From positions 1 through 64,000 of the forward strand of contig NZ_JACRST010000004.1 in the NCBI RefSeq assembly GCF_014384885.1: a DNA stretch of 64,000 nucleotides, read 5' to 3'. The stretch is from Ligaoa zhengdingensis (lineage in GTDB: Bacteria; Bacillota; Clostridia; Oscillospirales; Ruminococcaceae). The position numbers were made by a program, and so were the translations under genes. Below are positions 57,180 through 64,000 of the stretch, piece by piece. Positions within the stretch are counted from its first letter, which is position 1, and each line of letters opens with the position of its first letter. The notes under the pieces were generated by a model. The model saw only the letters and a list, made by a program, of their open reading frames with translations. It was not told the DNA's origin and did no database searches.

Positions 57180-58580
57180 TTAAATGGCCAGAACAAACTT
57201 CAGGATAAAGAAGAAGGACAGCAACCAGGTGATCCAGGAGGTCTCCCTGACTTTGCCGGAGAACAGTTTGATCAGGCAGTGGGAGATCAGGCCGAAGCCG
57301 ATGCCGTTTGCAATGGAGTAGGTGAGCGGCATCATAGCGACGGTGAGGAACCCGGGGATCGACTCGGAGATGTCGTCGAAGTTCATGTTCTTCAGGCCGC
57401 TGAGCATCAGCGCGCCGACGAAGATCAGTGCGGGAGCGGTGGCTACGCTCGGAATCAGGCCGACAAAGGGCGCCGCGATCAACGCGAGCAGGAAACAGAT
57501 CGCGGTGGTCAAAGAGGTCAGGCCGGTGCGGCCGCCCTCTGCGATACCGGAGGAGGATTCCACGAAGGTGGTGACGGTGGAGGTACCCAGCAGGGCGCCG
57601 GACGCGGTGGCGATGGCGTCGGACAGCAGGGCGGGTTTCATGCGGGGCATGTTGCCGTCCTTGTCGAGCAGGCCCGCCTGGCCCGCGGTGCCCAGCAGGG
57701 TGCCGATGGTGTCAAACATGTCCACCATCGAGAAGGAGAGGATGAGCACCAGCACGGTGGTGATGGTGGAAGCGATATTTTTACCCGCAAACAGGGTGGC
57801 AAAGTCCAGACGGAACAGGGAGACATCCCAAAAATCCTTGGCCTGCGCGGCGAAGTTGATCGAGAAGTTCTCCGGCAGGGTGGCGACGCCGAAGGGGAAG
57901 TAGGCCAGGATGGCGGTGATGATGATGCCGATCAGGATGGAGCCCTTCACCTTGAGCTTGTAGAGAGCCGCGATGATGAACACACCCAGGATGGCGAGGA
58001 TCGCGCCCATCACATCCACATGCATCTCGGGGTTGCCGAGCTGCGAGAAGTTGATGAGGGCGACCTGCGTGGAGGGATCGGCGACGACGATCTTCGCGTT
58101 CTGGAAGCCCAGGTAGGCGAGGAACAGGCCGATACCGCCGCTGATGGCGATTTTGACGTTGGCCGGGATGGCCTTGACAATCGCCTCACGCGCACCGATC
58201 ACGGTGATGACGATGAACAGCAGGCCCGACATAAAGACGATGGCCAGCGCGCACTGGTACTGTTCAACCACGCTGAGTTCCTTCCCGGTGACGCGCACCA
58301 TGGCGGGCATCACAGTGAAGGCGAAGAAGGCGTTGAGACCCATGCCGGAGGCCTGCGCAAAGGGGATTTTGGCCAAGAACGCCATGAGCATGGTTCCGAT
58401 GAAGGCCGAAAGACAGGTGGCGAAGAAAACGCCGTTGTAAATCTGGCCGTCGCCCATCGAGAGCATACCGGGGTTGACAACGATGATGTACGCCATTGTG
58501 AAGAATGTGGTAAGACCGGCCACAATTTCGGTTCTTACCGTGGTGCCGTGTTGCTTGAGCTGAAAATAGTTTTCCAACAT
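57180..58580 (-). CDS. NCS2/AzgA-family purine permease
   Basis: The protein has 466 residues with about 12 helices. AzgA-type signatures are RTEIVAGLTTFFTMAYIIVV at the start, DMFDTIGTLLGTAGQAGLLD in the middle and STVTTFVESSSGIAEGGRTG. It imports adenine, guanine or hypoxanthine by proton symport. The upstream region has a sigma-A-like promoter but no purine riboswitch that I can see. Confidence 0.93.
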   Translation of the reverse strand: MLENYFQLKQHGTTVRTEIVAGLTTFFTMAYIIVVNPGMLSMGDGQIYNGVFFATCLSAFIGTMLMAFLAKIPFAQASGMGLNAFFAFTVMPAMVRVTGKELSVVEQYQCALAIVFMSGLLFIVITVIGAREAIVKAIPANVKIAISGGIGLFLAYLGFQNAKIVVADPSTQVALINFSQLGNPEMHVDVMGAILAILGVFIIAALYKLKVKGSILIGIIITAILAYFPFGVATLPENFSINFAAQAKDFWDVSLFRLDFATLFAGKNIASTITTVLVLILSFSMVDMFDTIGTLLGTAGQAGLLDKDGNMPRMKPALLSDAIATASGALLGTSTVTTFVESSSGIAEGGRTGLTSLTTAICFLLALIAAPFVGLIPSVATAPALIFVGALMLSGLKNMNFDDISESIPGFLTVAMMPLTYSIANGIGFGLISHCLIKLFSGKVRETSWITWLLSFFFILKFVLAI

Positions 58581-58693
58581 ACGGGGACCCTCCTAAGAAT
58601 TGTTTTATTTCCGGACACCGGCGCCAGCCACCGCGCCGTGTCAAACAGACAGGGACAAAAAGTCATACTATTAATAATTTATTATCAACTTCA

Positions 58694-58723
58694 ATTTTAG
58701 CACAACTGCCCATAATCTTGCAA
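58694..58723 (-). promoter_or_regulatory. Promoter of the purine permease gene
   Basis: On the minus strand TTGCAA (58723-58718) and TAAAAT (58699-58694) are separated by 18 bp. The leader is about 105 nt, with one GACAC/GTGTC hairpin. Confidence 0.6.
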
Positions 58724-58775
58724 TAGGTCTGGCGATAAAATGTAAAATCATTTCCTTCCAGCGGGAAAATGCGCG

Positions 58776-58810
58776 AAAAAAGCCGCCCGGAAGGCGTCCC
58801 CCGGGCGGCG
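58776..58810 (-). terminator. Terminator of pckA
   Basis: GCCGCCCGG and CCGGGCGGC enclose a GC-rich loop, with a six-T run on the minus strand. Confidence 0.88.
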
Positions 58811-58829
58811 GTCTGATCGAGGATCAGAA

Positions 58830-60605
58830 TTATTTGTTCAGGTTGGCTTCCAGAGTATCCAGCTGTTCGACCAGCTCCTTGGGCAGCTTGTCGCCGAACT
58901 TCCCGTAGAACTCGCGGATGCCCTTGGCCTCTTCCTTCCACAGGTCCTTATCGACGTTCAGCAGGCCCTTGACGGTCTCAACATCGATATCCAGGCCCTC
59001 GAGGTTGATATCCTCGGGCTTGGGCTCGTAGCCGATCGGGGTCTCCACCGCGTCGGCCTTGCCCTTGCAGCGGTCCACAATCCACATCAGCACACGCATA
59101 TTGTCGCCGAAGCCCGGCCAGATGAAGTGGCCTTCGTCGTCGGTGCGGAACCAGTTGACGTTGAAGATTTTGGGGGCCTTGTCGCCGAGCTTCTCGCCCA
59201 TATCCAGCCAGTGCTGGAAGTAGTCGCCCATATGGTAACCGCAGAACGGCAGCATGGCCATCGGGTCGCGGCGCACAACGCCCACAGCGCCGGTCGCAGC
59301 GGCGGTGGTTTCAGACGCCATGGTGGAGCCGACGAACACGCCGTGTTTCCAGTCGCGCGACTGATAGACCAGCGGAGCGGTCTTGGCGCGGCGGCCGCCG
59401 AAGATCATCGCGGAGATCGGCACGCCCTCGGGGTTGTTGAACTCCTTGCTGATGCAGGGGCAGTTGACTGCGGGAGCGGTGAAGCGGGAGTTGGGATGCG
59501 CGCCCTTCTCGGTGGAAGTTTTGCCGTTCCAGGGTTTTCCGGTCCACTCAAGCGCATGCTCCGGCGGGTTCTTGTCCAGGCCTTCCCACCACACGGTGTT
59601 GTCGTCCAGGTTTTTCACCACGTTGGTGAAGATGGTGTTCTTCATGGTGGATTTCAGTGCGTTGGGGTTGGACTTCATGTTGGTGCCGGGCGCCACGCCA
59701 AAGAAGCCGTTCTCCGGGTTGATGGCGTACAGGCGGCCGTCCTTGCCCTGTTTGAGCCAGGCGATGTCGTCGCCGACCGTCCAGACCTTGTAACCCTGCT
59801 TCGCATACACCTCGGGGGGAACGAGCATGGCCAGGTTGGTCTTGCCGCAGGCCGAGGGGAACGCAGCGCAGACGTAGGTGACCTCGCCCTGCGGGTTCTC
59901 GATGCCCAGGATCAGCATATGCTCGGCCATCCAGCCCTCTTTCCAGCCCTGGTAGGAGGCGATGCGCAGCGCGAAGCACTTTTTGCCCAGCAACACGTTG
60001 CCGCCGTAACCGGAGTTGATGCTCCAGATGGTGTTGTCCTCGGGGAAGTGGACGATGTAGCGGTTCTCGGGGTCGACATCCGCCTTGGAGTGCAGGCCGC
60101 GCACGAAGTCGTCGGAGGTTTCGCCCAGGTTCTCAAACGCCTGCTTGCCCATGCGGGTCATGATATCCATATTGAGCACGACATAGATCGAGTCGGTCAG
60201 CTCGACGCCCACCTTGGCCAGGGGGGAACCGATCGGGCCCATCGAATAGGGGATAACATACATGGTGCGGCCCTTCATCACGCCGTCATACATCGGGGTC
60301 AGCTTCGCATACATCTCTTTGGGGTCGCACCAGTTGTTGGTGGGGCCGGCGTTCTCTTTCTCTCTGGAGCAGATGAAGGTGCGGGCCTCCACGCGCGCAA
60401 CGTCGTTGGGGTTGGTGCGGTGCAGCAGGCAGCCGGGCAGCTTCTCTTCATTCAGAGCTTCCATCTCGCCGGTGGCGATCGCCTGATCGCGCAGGCCTTT
60501 GAGCTGCTCGTCGCTGCCGTCGATCCAGACGACCTGGTCGGGTTTGCACAGGGCGACCATTTCGTCCACCCATTTGAGCACATTTTTGTTATTCGTAAGT
60601 GCCAT
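58830..60605 (-). CDS. pckA: Phosphoenolpyruvate carboxykinase (GTP)
   Basis: The protein has 591 residues. This is the GTP-type enzyme, with the P-loop AAFPSACGKTNLAML (Cys form typical of GTP-PEPCK), RRDPMAMLPFCGYHMGDYF and KSNPNALKSTM-like blocks. It interconverts oxaloacetate and PEP. In fermentative gut Clostridia it often runs in the carboxylating direction toward succinate or propionate, but direction cannot be read from sequence. AAAGGAGAT lies before the ATG. It is monocistronic. Confidence 0.97.
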   Translation of the reverse strand: MALTNNKNVLKWVDEMVALCKPDQVVWIDGSDEQLKGLRDQAIATGEMEALNEEKLPGCLLHRTNPNDVARVEARTFICSREKENAGPTNNWCDPKEMYAKLTPMYDGVMKGRTMYVIPYSMGPIGSPLAKVGVELTDSIYVVLNMDIMTRMGKQAFENLGETSDDFVRGLHSKADVDPENRYIVHFPEDNTIWSINSGYGGNVLLGKKCFALRIASYQGWKEGWMAEHMLILGIENPQGEVTYVCAAFPSACGKTNLAMLVPPEVYAKQGYKVWTVGDDIAWLKQGKDGRLYAINPENGFFGVAPGTNMKSNPNALKSTMKNTIFTNVVKNLDDNTVWWEGLDKNPPEHALEWTGKPWNGKTSTEKGAHPNSRFTAPAVNCPCISKEFNNPEGVPISAMIFGGRRAKTAPLVYQSRDWKHGVFVGSTMASETTAAATGAVGVVRRDPMAMLPFCGYHMGDYFQHWLDMGEKLGDKAPKIFNVNWFRTDDEGHFIWPGFGDNMRVLMWIVDRCKGKADAVETPIGYEPKPEDINLEGLDIDVETVKGLLNVDKDLWKEEAKGIREFYGKFGDKLPKELVEQLDTLEANLNK

Positions 60606-60661
60606 GATGCTATCTCCTTTCGCCGACTTTGTGTCGGATAAACCAAATTTTCCACAAATAC

Positions 60662-60690
60662 ATTATAGCTGTCTCGAATGCAATTTGCAA
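60662..60690 (-). promoter_or_regulatory. Promoter of pckA
   Basis: On the minus strand TTGCAA (60690-60685) and a perfect TATAAT (60667-60662) are separated by 17 bp. Confidence 0.75.
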
Positions 60691-60750
60691 TGAGGAAACG
60701 CAAAAAATTCACTATTTGTTAAAAATGTAACAAAAACTTCAAAGTTCCAT

Positions 60751-60796
60751 AAAAAATCACCACCCTTTTGATCGGAAAGTGACCGCAGGGTGGTGA
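60751..60796 (-). terminator. Terminator of the tsaD operon
   Basis: CACCACCCT and AGGGTGGTG form the stem, followed on the minus strand by ATTTTTT. Confidence 0.8.
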
Positions 60797-60805
60797 AATT
60801 TCGCA

Positions 60806-60997
60806 TTAAAAGGGAATGTCGTCCTCGCTTTCGTCCTCATCCGGTTCCCCGTCGCAATAGCCGTCGCCCGGGAAATAATGGTTGCCATTGTTGTTGCCGC
60901 AGTAGACCCCCTTCTTGATGGGCGCCATCAGGAAGCCGATCACCACGCCGAGCAGCAGAAACATAGCCGAGAGCACGCAGACAAACGATTTGTTCAT
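60806..60997 (-). CDS. Small single-helix membrane protein with acidic tail
   Basis: The protein has 63 residues from the ATG at 60997, with CCGGAGG upstream, 17 bp after the tsaD stop. One membrane helix (about 5-25) is followed by a short Gly/Asn segment with two cysteines (VYCGNNNG and GDGYCDG) and an acidic end DEDESEDDIPF. I do not recognise it. Larger frames extending into tsaD are not supported by a ribosome binding site. Confidence 0.7.
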   Translation of the reverse strand: MNKSFVCVLSAMFLLLGVVIGFLMAPIKKGVYCGNNNGNHYFPGDGYCDGEPDEDESEDDIPF

Positions 60998-61014
60998 AGT
61001 GTTTACCTCCGGTT

Positions 61015-62040
61015 TCAAATTATGCGGGAATAGGGGGAATCGATGGGCCGGGTGGCGCAGGCGTTGAGCGAGAGCGAGGCCGTGCAGCCCGCGACCGCCT
61101 CGTAATACCCCTGCGCGCCGATCATGGCCGCATTGTCGCCGCACAGGGCGAGCTCGGGCAGATAGAGCCGGTAGCCGCGCTGGTCACACGCCGCCTGAAG
61201 GGAGGTGCGCAGGCCGCTGTTGGCGCATACACCGCCCGCGCCCACGATCACCCGCGCGCCGGTGTGCTCGGCGGCGAGCATCAGCTTGTCGGTGAGGATG
61301 CGGCAGACGGTGGCCTGGAAGGACGCGGCCAGGTCGTTGTTGTCGATCGCCTCGCCCTTTTGGGATGCGTTGTGCACGAGATTGACCACCGCCGTCTTGA
61401 GCCCGGAAAAGCTCAGGTCAAACGGGCTGCCCTCCACACGGGGGATCGGCAGGCGGTAGGCCTTGGGGTTGCCGGACTGCGCGGCCCGGTCGATATACAC
61501 CCCGCCGGGGTAACAAAACCCCATCGAGCGCGCGGCCTTATCGAACGCCTCGCCCGCCGCGTCGTCGCGGGTGCGGCCGATCACCTCAAACTCGGTGTAG
61601 CCGCGCACGTTGACGATGTGGCTGTGCCCGCCCGAGGCCACCAGGCAGAGAAAGGGCGGCTCCAGATCCGGGTGGGTGATGTAGTTGGCGGCGATGTGAC
61701 CGCGGATGTGGTGCACCGGCACCAGCGGCTTGCCGCTCGCAAGCGCCAGGCCCTTGGCGAAGTTCACCCCCACCAGCAGCGCGCCGATCAGGCCGGGCGC
61801 GTAGGTCACGGCGATCGCGTCGATCCCGCCGAGGCTCACGCCCGCGTCGAGCAGGGCCTTGTCCACCACCGGGATGATCGATTCCGCGTGGCGGCGCGAG
61901 GCGATCTCAGGCACCACGCCGCCGTATTGTTGATGCTCCGCCACCTGCGAGTGGATCACCGACGAGCGGACAAGGCGCCCGTCCTCCACTACGGCGGCGG
62001 CGGTTTCGTCGCAGGACGATTCTATTGCTAACAGTTTCAA
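61015..62040 (-). CDS. tsaD: tRNA threonylcarbamoyladenosine transferase TsaD
   Basis: The protein has 341 residues with a likely TTG start at 62040, eight bases after AAGGAAG. The metal-binding histidines lie in VPVHHIRGHIAANY (His110, His111, His115). Other blocks are IESSCDETAAAVV and CLVASGGHSHIV. It transfers the threonylcarbamoyl group to A37 of ANN-decoding tRNAs. TsaB and TsaE partners are not in the window; rimI lies just upstream, a common arrangement. Confidence 0.95.
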   Translation of the reverse strand: MKLLAIESSCDETAAAVVEDGRLVRSSVIHSQVAEHQQYGGVVPEIASRRHAESIIPVVDKALLDAGVSLGGIDAIAVTYAPGLIGALLVGVNFAKGLALASGKPLVPVHHIRGHIAANYITHPDLEPPFLCLVASGGHSHIVNVRGYTEFEVIGRTRDDAAGEAFDKAARSMGFCYPGGVYIDRAAQSGNPKAYRLPIPRVEGSPFDLSFSGLKTAVVNLVHNASQKGEAIDNNDLAASFQATVCRILTDKLMLAAEHTGARVIVGAGGVCANSGLRTSLQAACDQRGYRLYLPELALCGDNAAMIGAQGYYEAVAGCTASLSLNACATRPIDSPYSRII

Positions 62041-62079
62041 ATGCGGTACTTCCTTATCATAGTCAGATTGCTGGCCGCG

Positions 62080-62227
62080 CCTCCCCGGCGTCGCCGCCGG
62101 GCGCATGCCCGGTCAAAGGGTGCGGGTGGCAGGGTGCCCCGGCAGCTTCGGGCAGAGCGGCGGGGATTTTACAGCGGGACCTCCCCGGCATCGCCGCCGG
62201 GCGCATGCCCGGTCAAAAGATGCGGGT
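62080..62227. repeat. Pair of 48-bp direct repeats overlapping the end of rimI
   Basis: The segment beginning CCTCCCCGGC and running through CCGGGCGCATGCCCGGTCAAA occurs at 62080-62127 and 62180-62227, exactly 100 bp apart. The second copy encodes the last residues of RimI, including its stop. GGGCGCATGCCCGG is shared with pieces of the large intergenic arrays. Confidence 0.8.
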
Positions 62228-62668
62228 CATGAGAATCGCATCCTCGACCGGATTGACGTAAAAATCGGGGCGCACGCCCACCTCGTCAAAATCAAAATTT
62301 TCGTACAGCCGCCGCGCAACCTCGTTGGAGCGGCGCACCTCCAGGGTGATGAAGCTCAGGTCATTCTCCTTGGCCAGGCAGATGAGCTCGTCCAGCAACG
62401 CTTTGGCCACGCCGCGACGGCGGAACCGTTCGGTCACCGCGAGGTTGGCGAGGTACCCCTCGTCAATCACCTGGGTCATCCCCACATAACCGGCGATCTC
62501 GCCGTCACACAGAGCCACCAAAAACACCGCGAGAGGGTTGGAGAGCTCGGCAGCCAGCGACTCGTCGCTCCAGGGGGTGGAAAAGCATTCGGTTTCAATC
62601 TCCGCCAGACGCTCGATGTGCTCCTGGCGCATGGGCGTGATAGTAATACTTCGGCCTTCTATGTCCAC
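62213..62668 (-). CDS. rimI: Ribosomal-protein-S18-alanine N-acetyltransferase
   Basis: This 151-residue GNAT domain has the acetyl-CoA loop VTERFRRRGVAKALL (about residues 78-92) and the RimI-type blocks ECFSTPWSDESL, LANLAV and LEVRRSNEVARRLYENFDF. It acetylates the N-terminus of S18. It precedes tsaD, as in many Firmicutes. The last six codons fall in a repeated segment, so the C-terminus may have been altered by a repeat. Confidence 0.92.
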   Translation of the reverse strand: MDIEGRSITITPMRQEHIERLAEIETECFSTPWSDESLAAELSNPLAVFLVALCDGEIAGYVGMTQVIDEGYLANLAVTERFRRRGVAKALLDELICLAKENDLSFITLEVRRSNEVARRLYENFDFDEVGVRPDFYVNPVEDAILMTRIF

Positions 62669-62794
62669 TGATCTATCTCCTTCTTGCTGTGGGACCGGAT
62701 TGCCGGATGCATGGCCCCAGCTGTCCCGCGATTAACAATACTATAGTATAAAATGGCGGCAGACGCAAGGGCCGCCCCGTTTTTCTCAAAATTT

Positions 62795-63496
62795 TCAGCC
62801 GTCCGCCTGGCCCAGCGCGATGGGGAGGAACCCCTCCAGCGCGCGGATTTCGTAGTCGCACAGCGAGGGCTCGGGGCAGGGCAGCCCCGCGGGGTTTAGC
62901 CAGCAGGTGGCGACGCCCGCGGCGCGGCCGCCGCGCATATCCGAGGCGATCGAGTCGCCCAGCAGGATTGCGCGGCCGCGATCGGGGTCGCCCAGCCGTG
63001 CAAACAGCCTGTCGAAGTAGTCCGGCTCGGGCTTGTAGCTGCCGAGTTCCTCGGAAATAAAGATGTCGTCTATGTATGTGCAAATGGCCGAACGAGCCAA
63101 CCGCCGGCGCTGTACTGCGCCGATGCCGTTGGTGGCGATGTACAGCCTGCGCTCCGCAGCGGCCAGCGCTTCGCAGAGCGCCTGGGCCCCGGGCAGCAGA
63201 TAACAGCCCTCCCCCAACGCATCGAGGTAGACGCGGCTGCACGCCGCTGGGTCGTGCGCTACCCCCAGCTCGGCGAACAGCAGCCGGAACCGCTCGATCT
63301 TGAGCGCCTCCTGGGTGATTTCCCCACGCTCGAGGGCGCGCCATAGCCCCTCGTTAATTTCAATATAGCGCGGCAGAAGCTCCTCGCCGGGGAGCCCCAG
63401 CCACCCCATCGTGGAGAGGAATGCGCCGCGTTCCGCCAGGTGAAAATCGAATAGCGTCTGGTCCGCGTCCAGCAGGATGATACCGTAACCGCGCAT
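62795..63496 (-). CDS. YjjG-family HAD hydrolase
   Basis: The protein has 233 residues from the ATG at 63496, nine bases after GGAGG. HAD motif I is ILLDADQTLFDF (nucleophile Asp and acid Asp), motif II is IATNGIGAVQ, motif III is the lysine in GSYKPEP, and motif IV is LLGDSIASDMRGG. The cap is helical. YjjG relatives dephosphorylate noncanonical pyrimidine nucleotides. The substrate here is inferred only from family. Confidence 0.88.
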   Translation of the reverse strand: MRGYGIILLDADQTLFDFHLAERGAFLSTMGWLGLPGEELLPRYIEINEGLWRALERGEITQEALKIERFRLLFAELGVAHDPAACSRVYLDALGEGCYLLPGAQALCEALAAAERRLYIATNGIGAVQRRRLARSAICTYIDDIFISEELGSYKPEPDYFDRLFARLGDPDRGRAILLGDSIASDMRGGRAAGVATCWLNPAGLPCPEPSLCDYEIRALEGFLPIALGQADG

Positions 63497-63498
63497 GG

Positions 63499-63681
63499 TC
63501 AAAGTCCTCCGCGGTAAAGCAGAGGATTGCCGTCCGGCCCCACCAACACGGTCATCCCGCCGCCATACCCGTCCACGCGGAACAGGTACTGCACACCGGT
63601 CTCGCGGTCCACGAGTATCTGCACCTCGCCGCCGAAATTAGTGGATTGCTTGTAAATGCGCTCAAATCGTTTTTCATCCAT
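63499..63681 (-). CDS. Small DUF6440-like protein
   Basis: The protein has 60 residues. The pattern KRFERIYKQS...VDRETGVQYLFRVDGYGGGM, ending LVGPDGNPLLY, matches a small all-beta family annotated as DUF6440, of unknown function. It overlaps the thioesterase gene upstream by 8 bp and ends 2 bp before the HAD gene start, so the three are one operon. Confidence 0.8.
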   Translation of the reverse strand: MDEKRFERIYKQSTNFGGEVQILVDRETGVQYLFRVDGYGGGMTVLVGPDGNPLLYRGGL

Positions 63682-64000
63682 GGGGTTGCTCCTCCCTCCA
63701 GGCCCGTTCGATCGATGCGTACAGGCCGGGATACCGCTTTTTCATGTTGACCGGGCGGAAGGTCTTGGTGTCTACCCAGGCGTGCAGGGTGCGGCCGGTG
63801 TTGAGCGGGGTGTGCTCCCCGATGCGAAATACCTGGTATTGGAACTCCACCCGCGCCGGCGAGAGGTCGCCCACCGTCACCTCCACGATCAGCTCGTCCT
63901 CGTAACGGGCGGGGGAGATGTACCGGCAGGAGAGCTCGACCAGCGGGGTCATCACCCCGAGCTTTTCCAGGTCGCTGTAGGAAATCCCCAGCTTTTTGAT
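63674..64000 (-). CDS. Acyl-CoA thioesterase (hotdog fold), N-terminus outside window
   Basis: The frame is open to the window edge. The visible 108 residues contain KKLGISYSDLEKLGV, a central RYISPARYEDELIVEVTVGD block and GRTLHAWVDTKTFRPV. This is the pattern of YbgC/4-hydroxybenzoyl-CoA thioesterase-like hotdog proteins, which hydrolyse acyl-CoA thioesters. The catalytic Asp near the N-terminus is not in view. Confidence 0.85.
   Translation of the reverse strand: MKKLGISYSDLEKLGVMTPLVELSCRYISPARYEDELIVEVTVGDLSPARVEFQYQVFRIGEHTPLNTGRTLHAWVDTKTFRPVNMKKRYPGLYASIERAWREEQPHG

Noticed and set aside
58581..58730. Purine riboswitch upstream of the purine permease
   Set aside because: The three-way junction core and kissing-loop sequences of purine riboswitches are not found; only a simple hairpin is visible.

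Overview
The window is a high-GC chromosomal segment of an anaerobic, endospore-forming member of the Clostridia. The best fit is an Oscillospiraceae/Ruminococcaceae-type organism. This is inferred from sporulation genes (spoIIAA-spoIIAB-sigF, spoIIID, a spoIIQ-like gene, spoVS), oxygen-sensitive enzymes (class III ribonucleotide reductase, an [FeFe]-hydrogenase-type sensor, HemW), a dockerin-bearing secreted protein, AGGAGG ribosome binding sites, sigma-A-like promoters with 17-bp spacers, a T-box and a CIRCE element. Several genes appear to start with TTG (grpE, dnaJ, rplJ, spoIIID, tsaD and the gene ending at 5794). Nothing indicates a plasmid or prophage.

Layout. 1-10998: the tail of a SPOR-domain protein, alr, two unknown membrane proteins, a PrsA-like foldase, an acetyltransferase, a VanY-type carboxypeptidase with an unknown partner, a homocysteine methyltransferase-like gene, lepA and a signal peptidase. 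12442-20009: a candidate small RNA, hemW, then the heat-shock cluster hrcA-grpE-dnaK-dnaJ-prmA with CIRCE in front. 21228-28600 (minus): a complete phosphate regulon, pstS-pstC-pstA-pstB-phoU-phoP-phoR, with a three-repeat Pho box. 28856-38403: spoIIQ-like, spoIIID, the dockerin protein, T-box-valS, folC and the spoIIA operon. 38147-47807: small regulators, a pantothenate module (ECF S component plus coaX), fakA/asp23, a peptide-type binding protein, spoVS, ymdB and a wall-anchored protein. 47927-53174: a SLOG protein, rplJ-rplL with an L10 leader, and a sensory hydrogenase cluster (PP2C phosphatase, PAS-containing H-cluster protein, [2Fe-2S] thioredoxin-fold protein). 53357-57124: a candidate long noncoding transcript, then nrdD, a 58-residue glycyl-radical protein and nrdG. 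57180-64000 (minus): purine permease, pckA, tsaD, rimI and small metabolic genes.

Two things stand out. First, three long gene-free stretches (4911-5793, 11059-12110, 20010-21180) are built from the same modular repeats. They contain five copies, in both orientations, of a roughly 130-nt element. Its unpaired blocks are conserved while its helices differ in sequence but remain paired. This is covariation visible inside the window, and it suggests a structured RNA carried on a mobile-like repeat. Second, the class III ribonucleotide reductase is split: NrdD ends just after its zinc site, and the glycyl-radical segment is a separate 58-residue gene with its own ribosome binding site, coupled to nrdG. 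Further points are a 157-bp tandem repeat between pstB and phoU, a battery of hairpins upstream of spoIIAA, and two unassigned RNA candidates with strong promoters.
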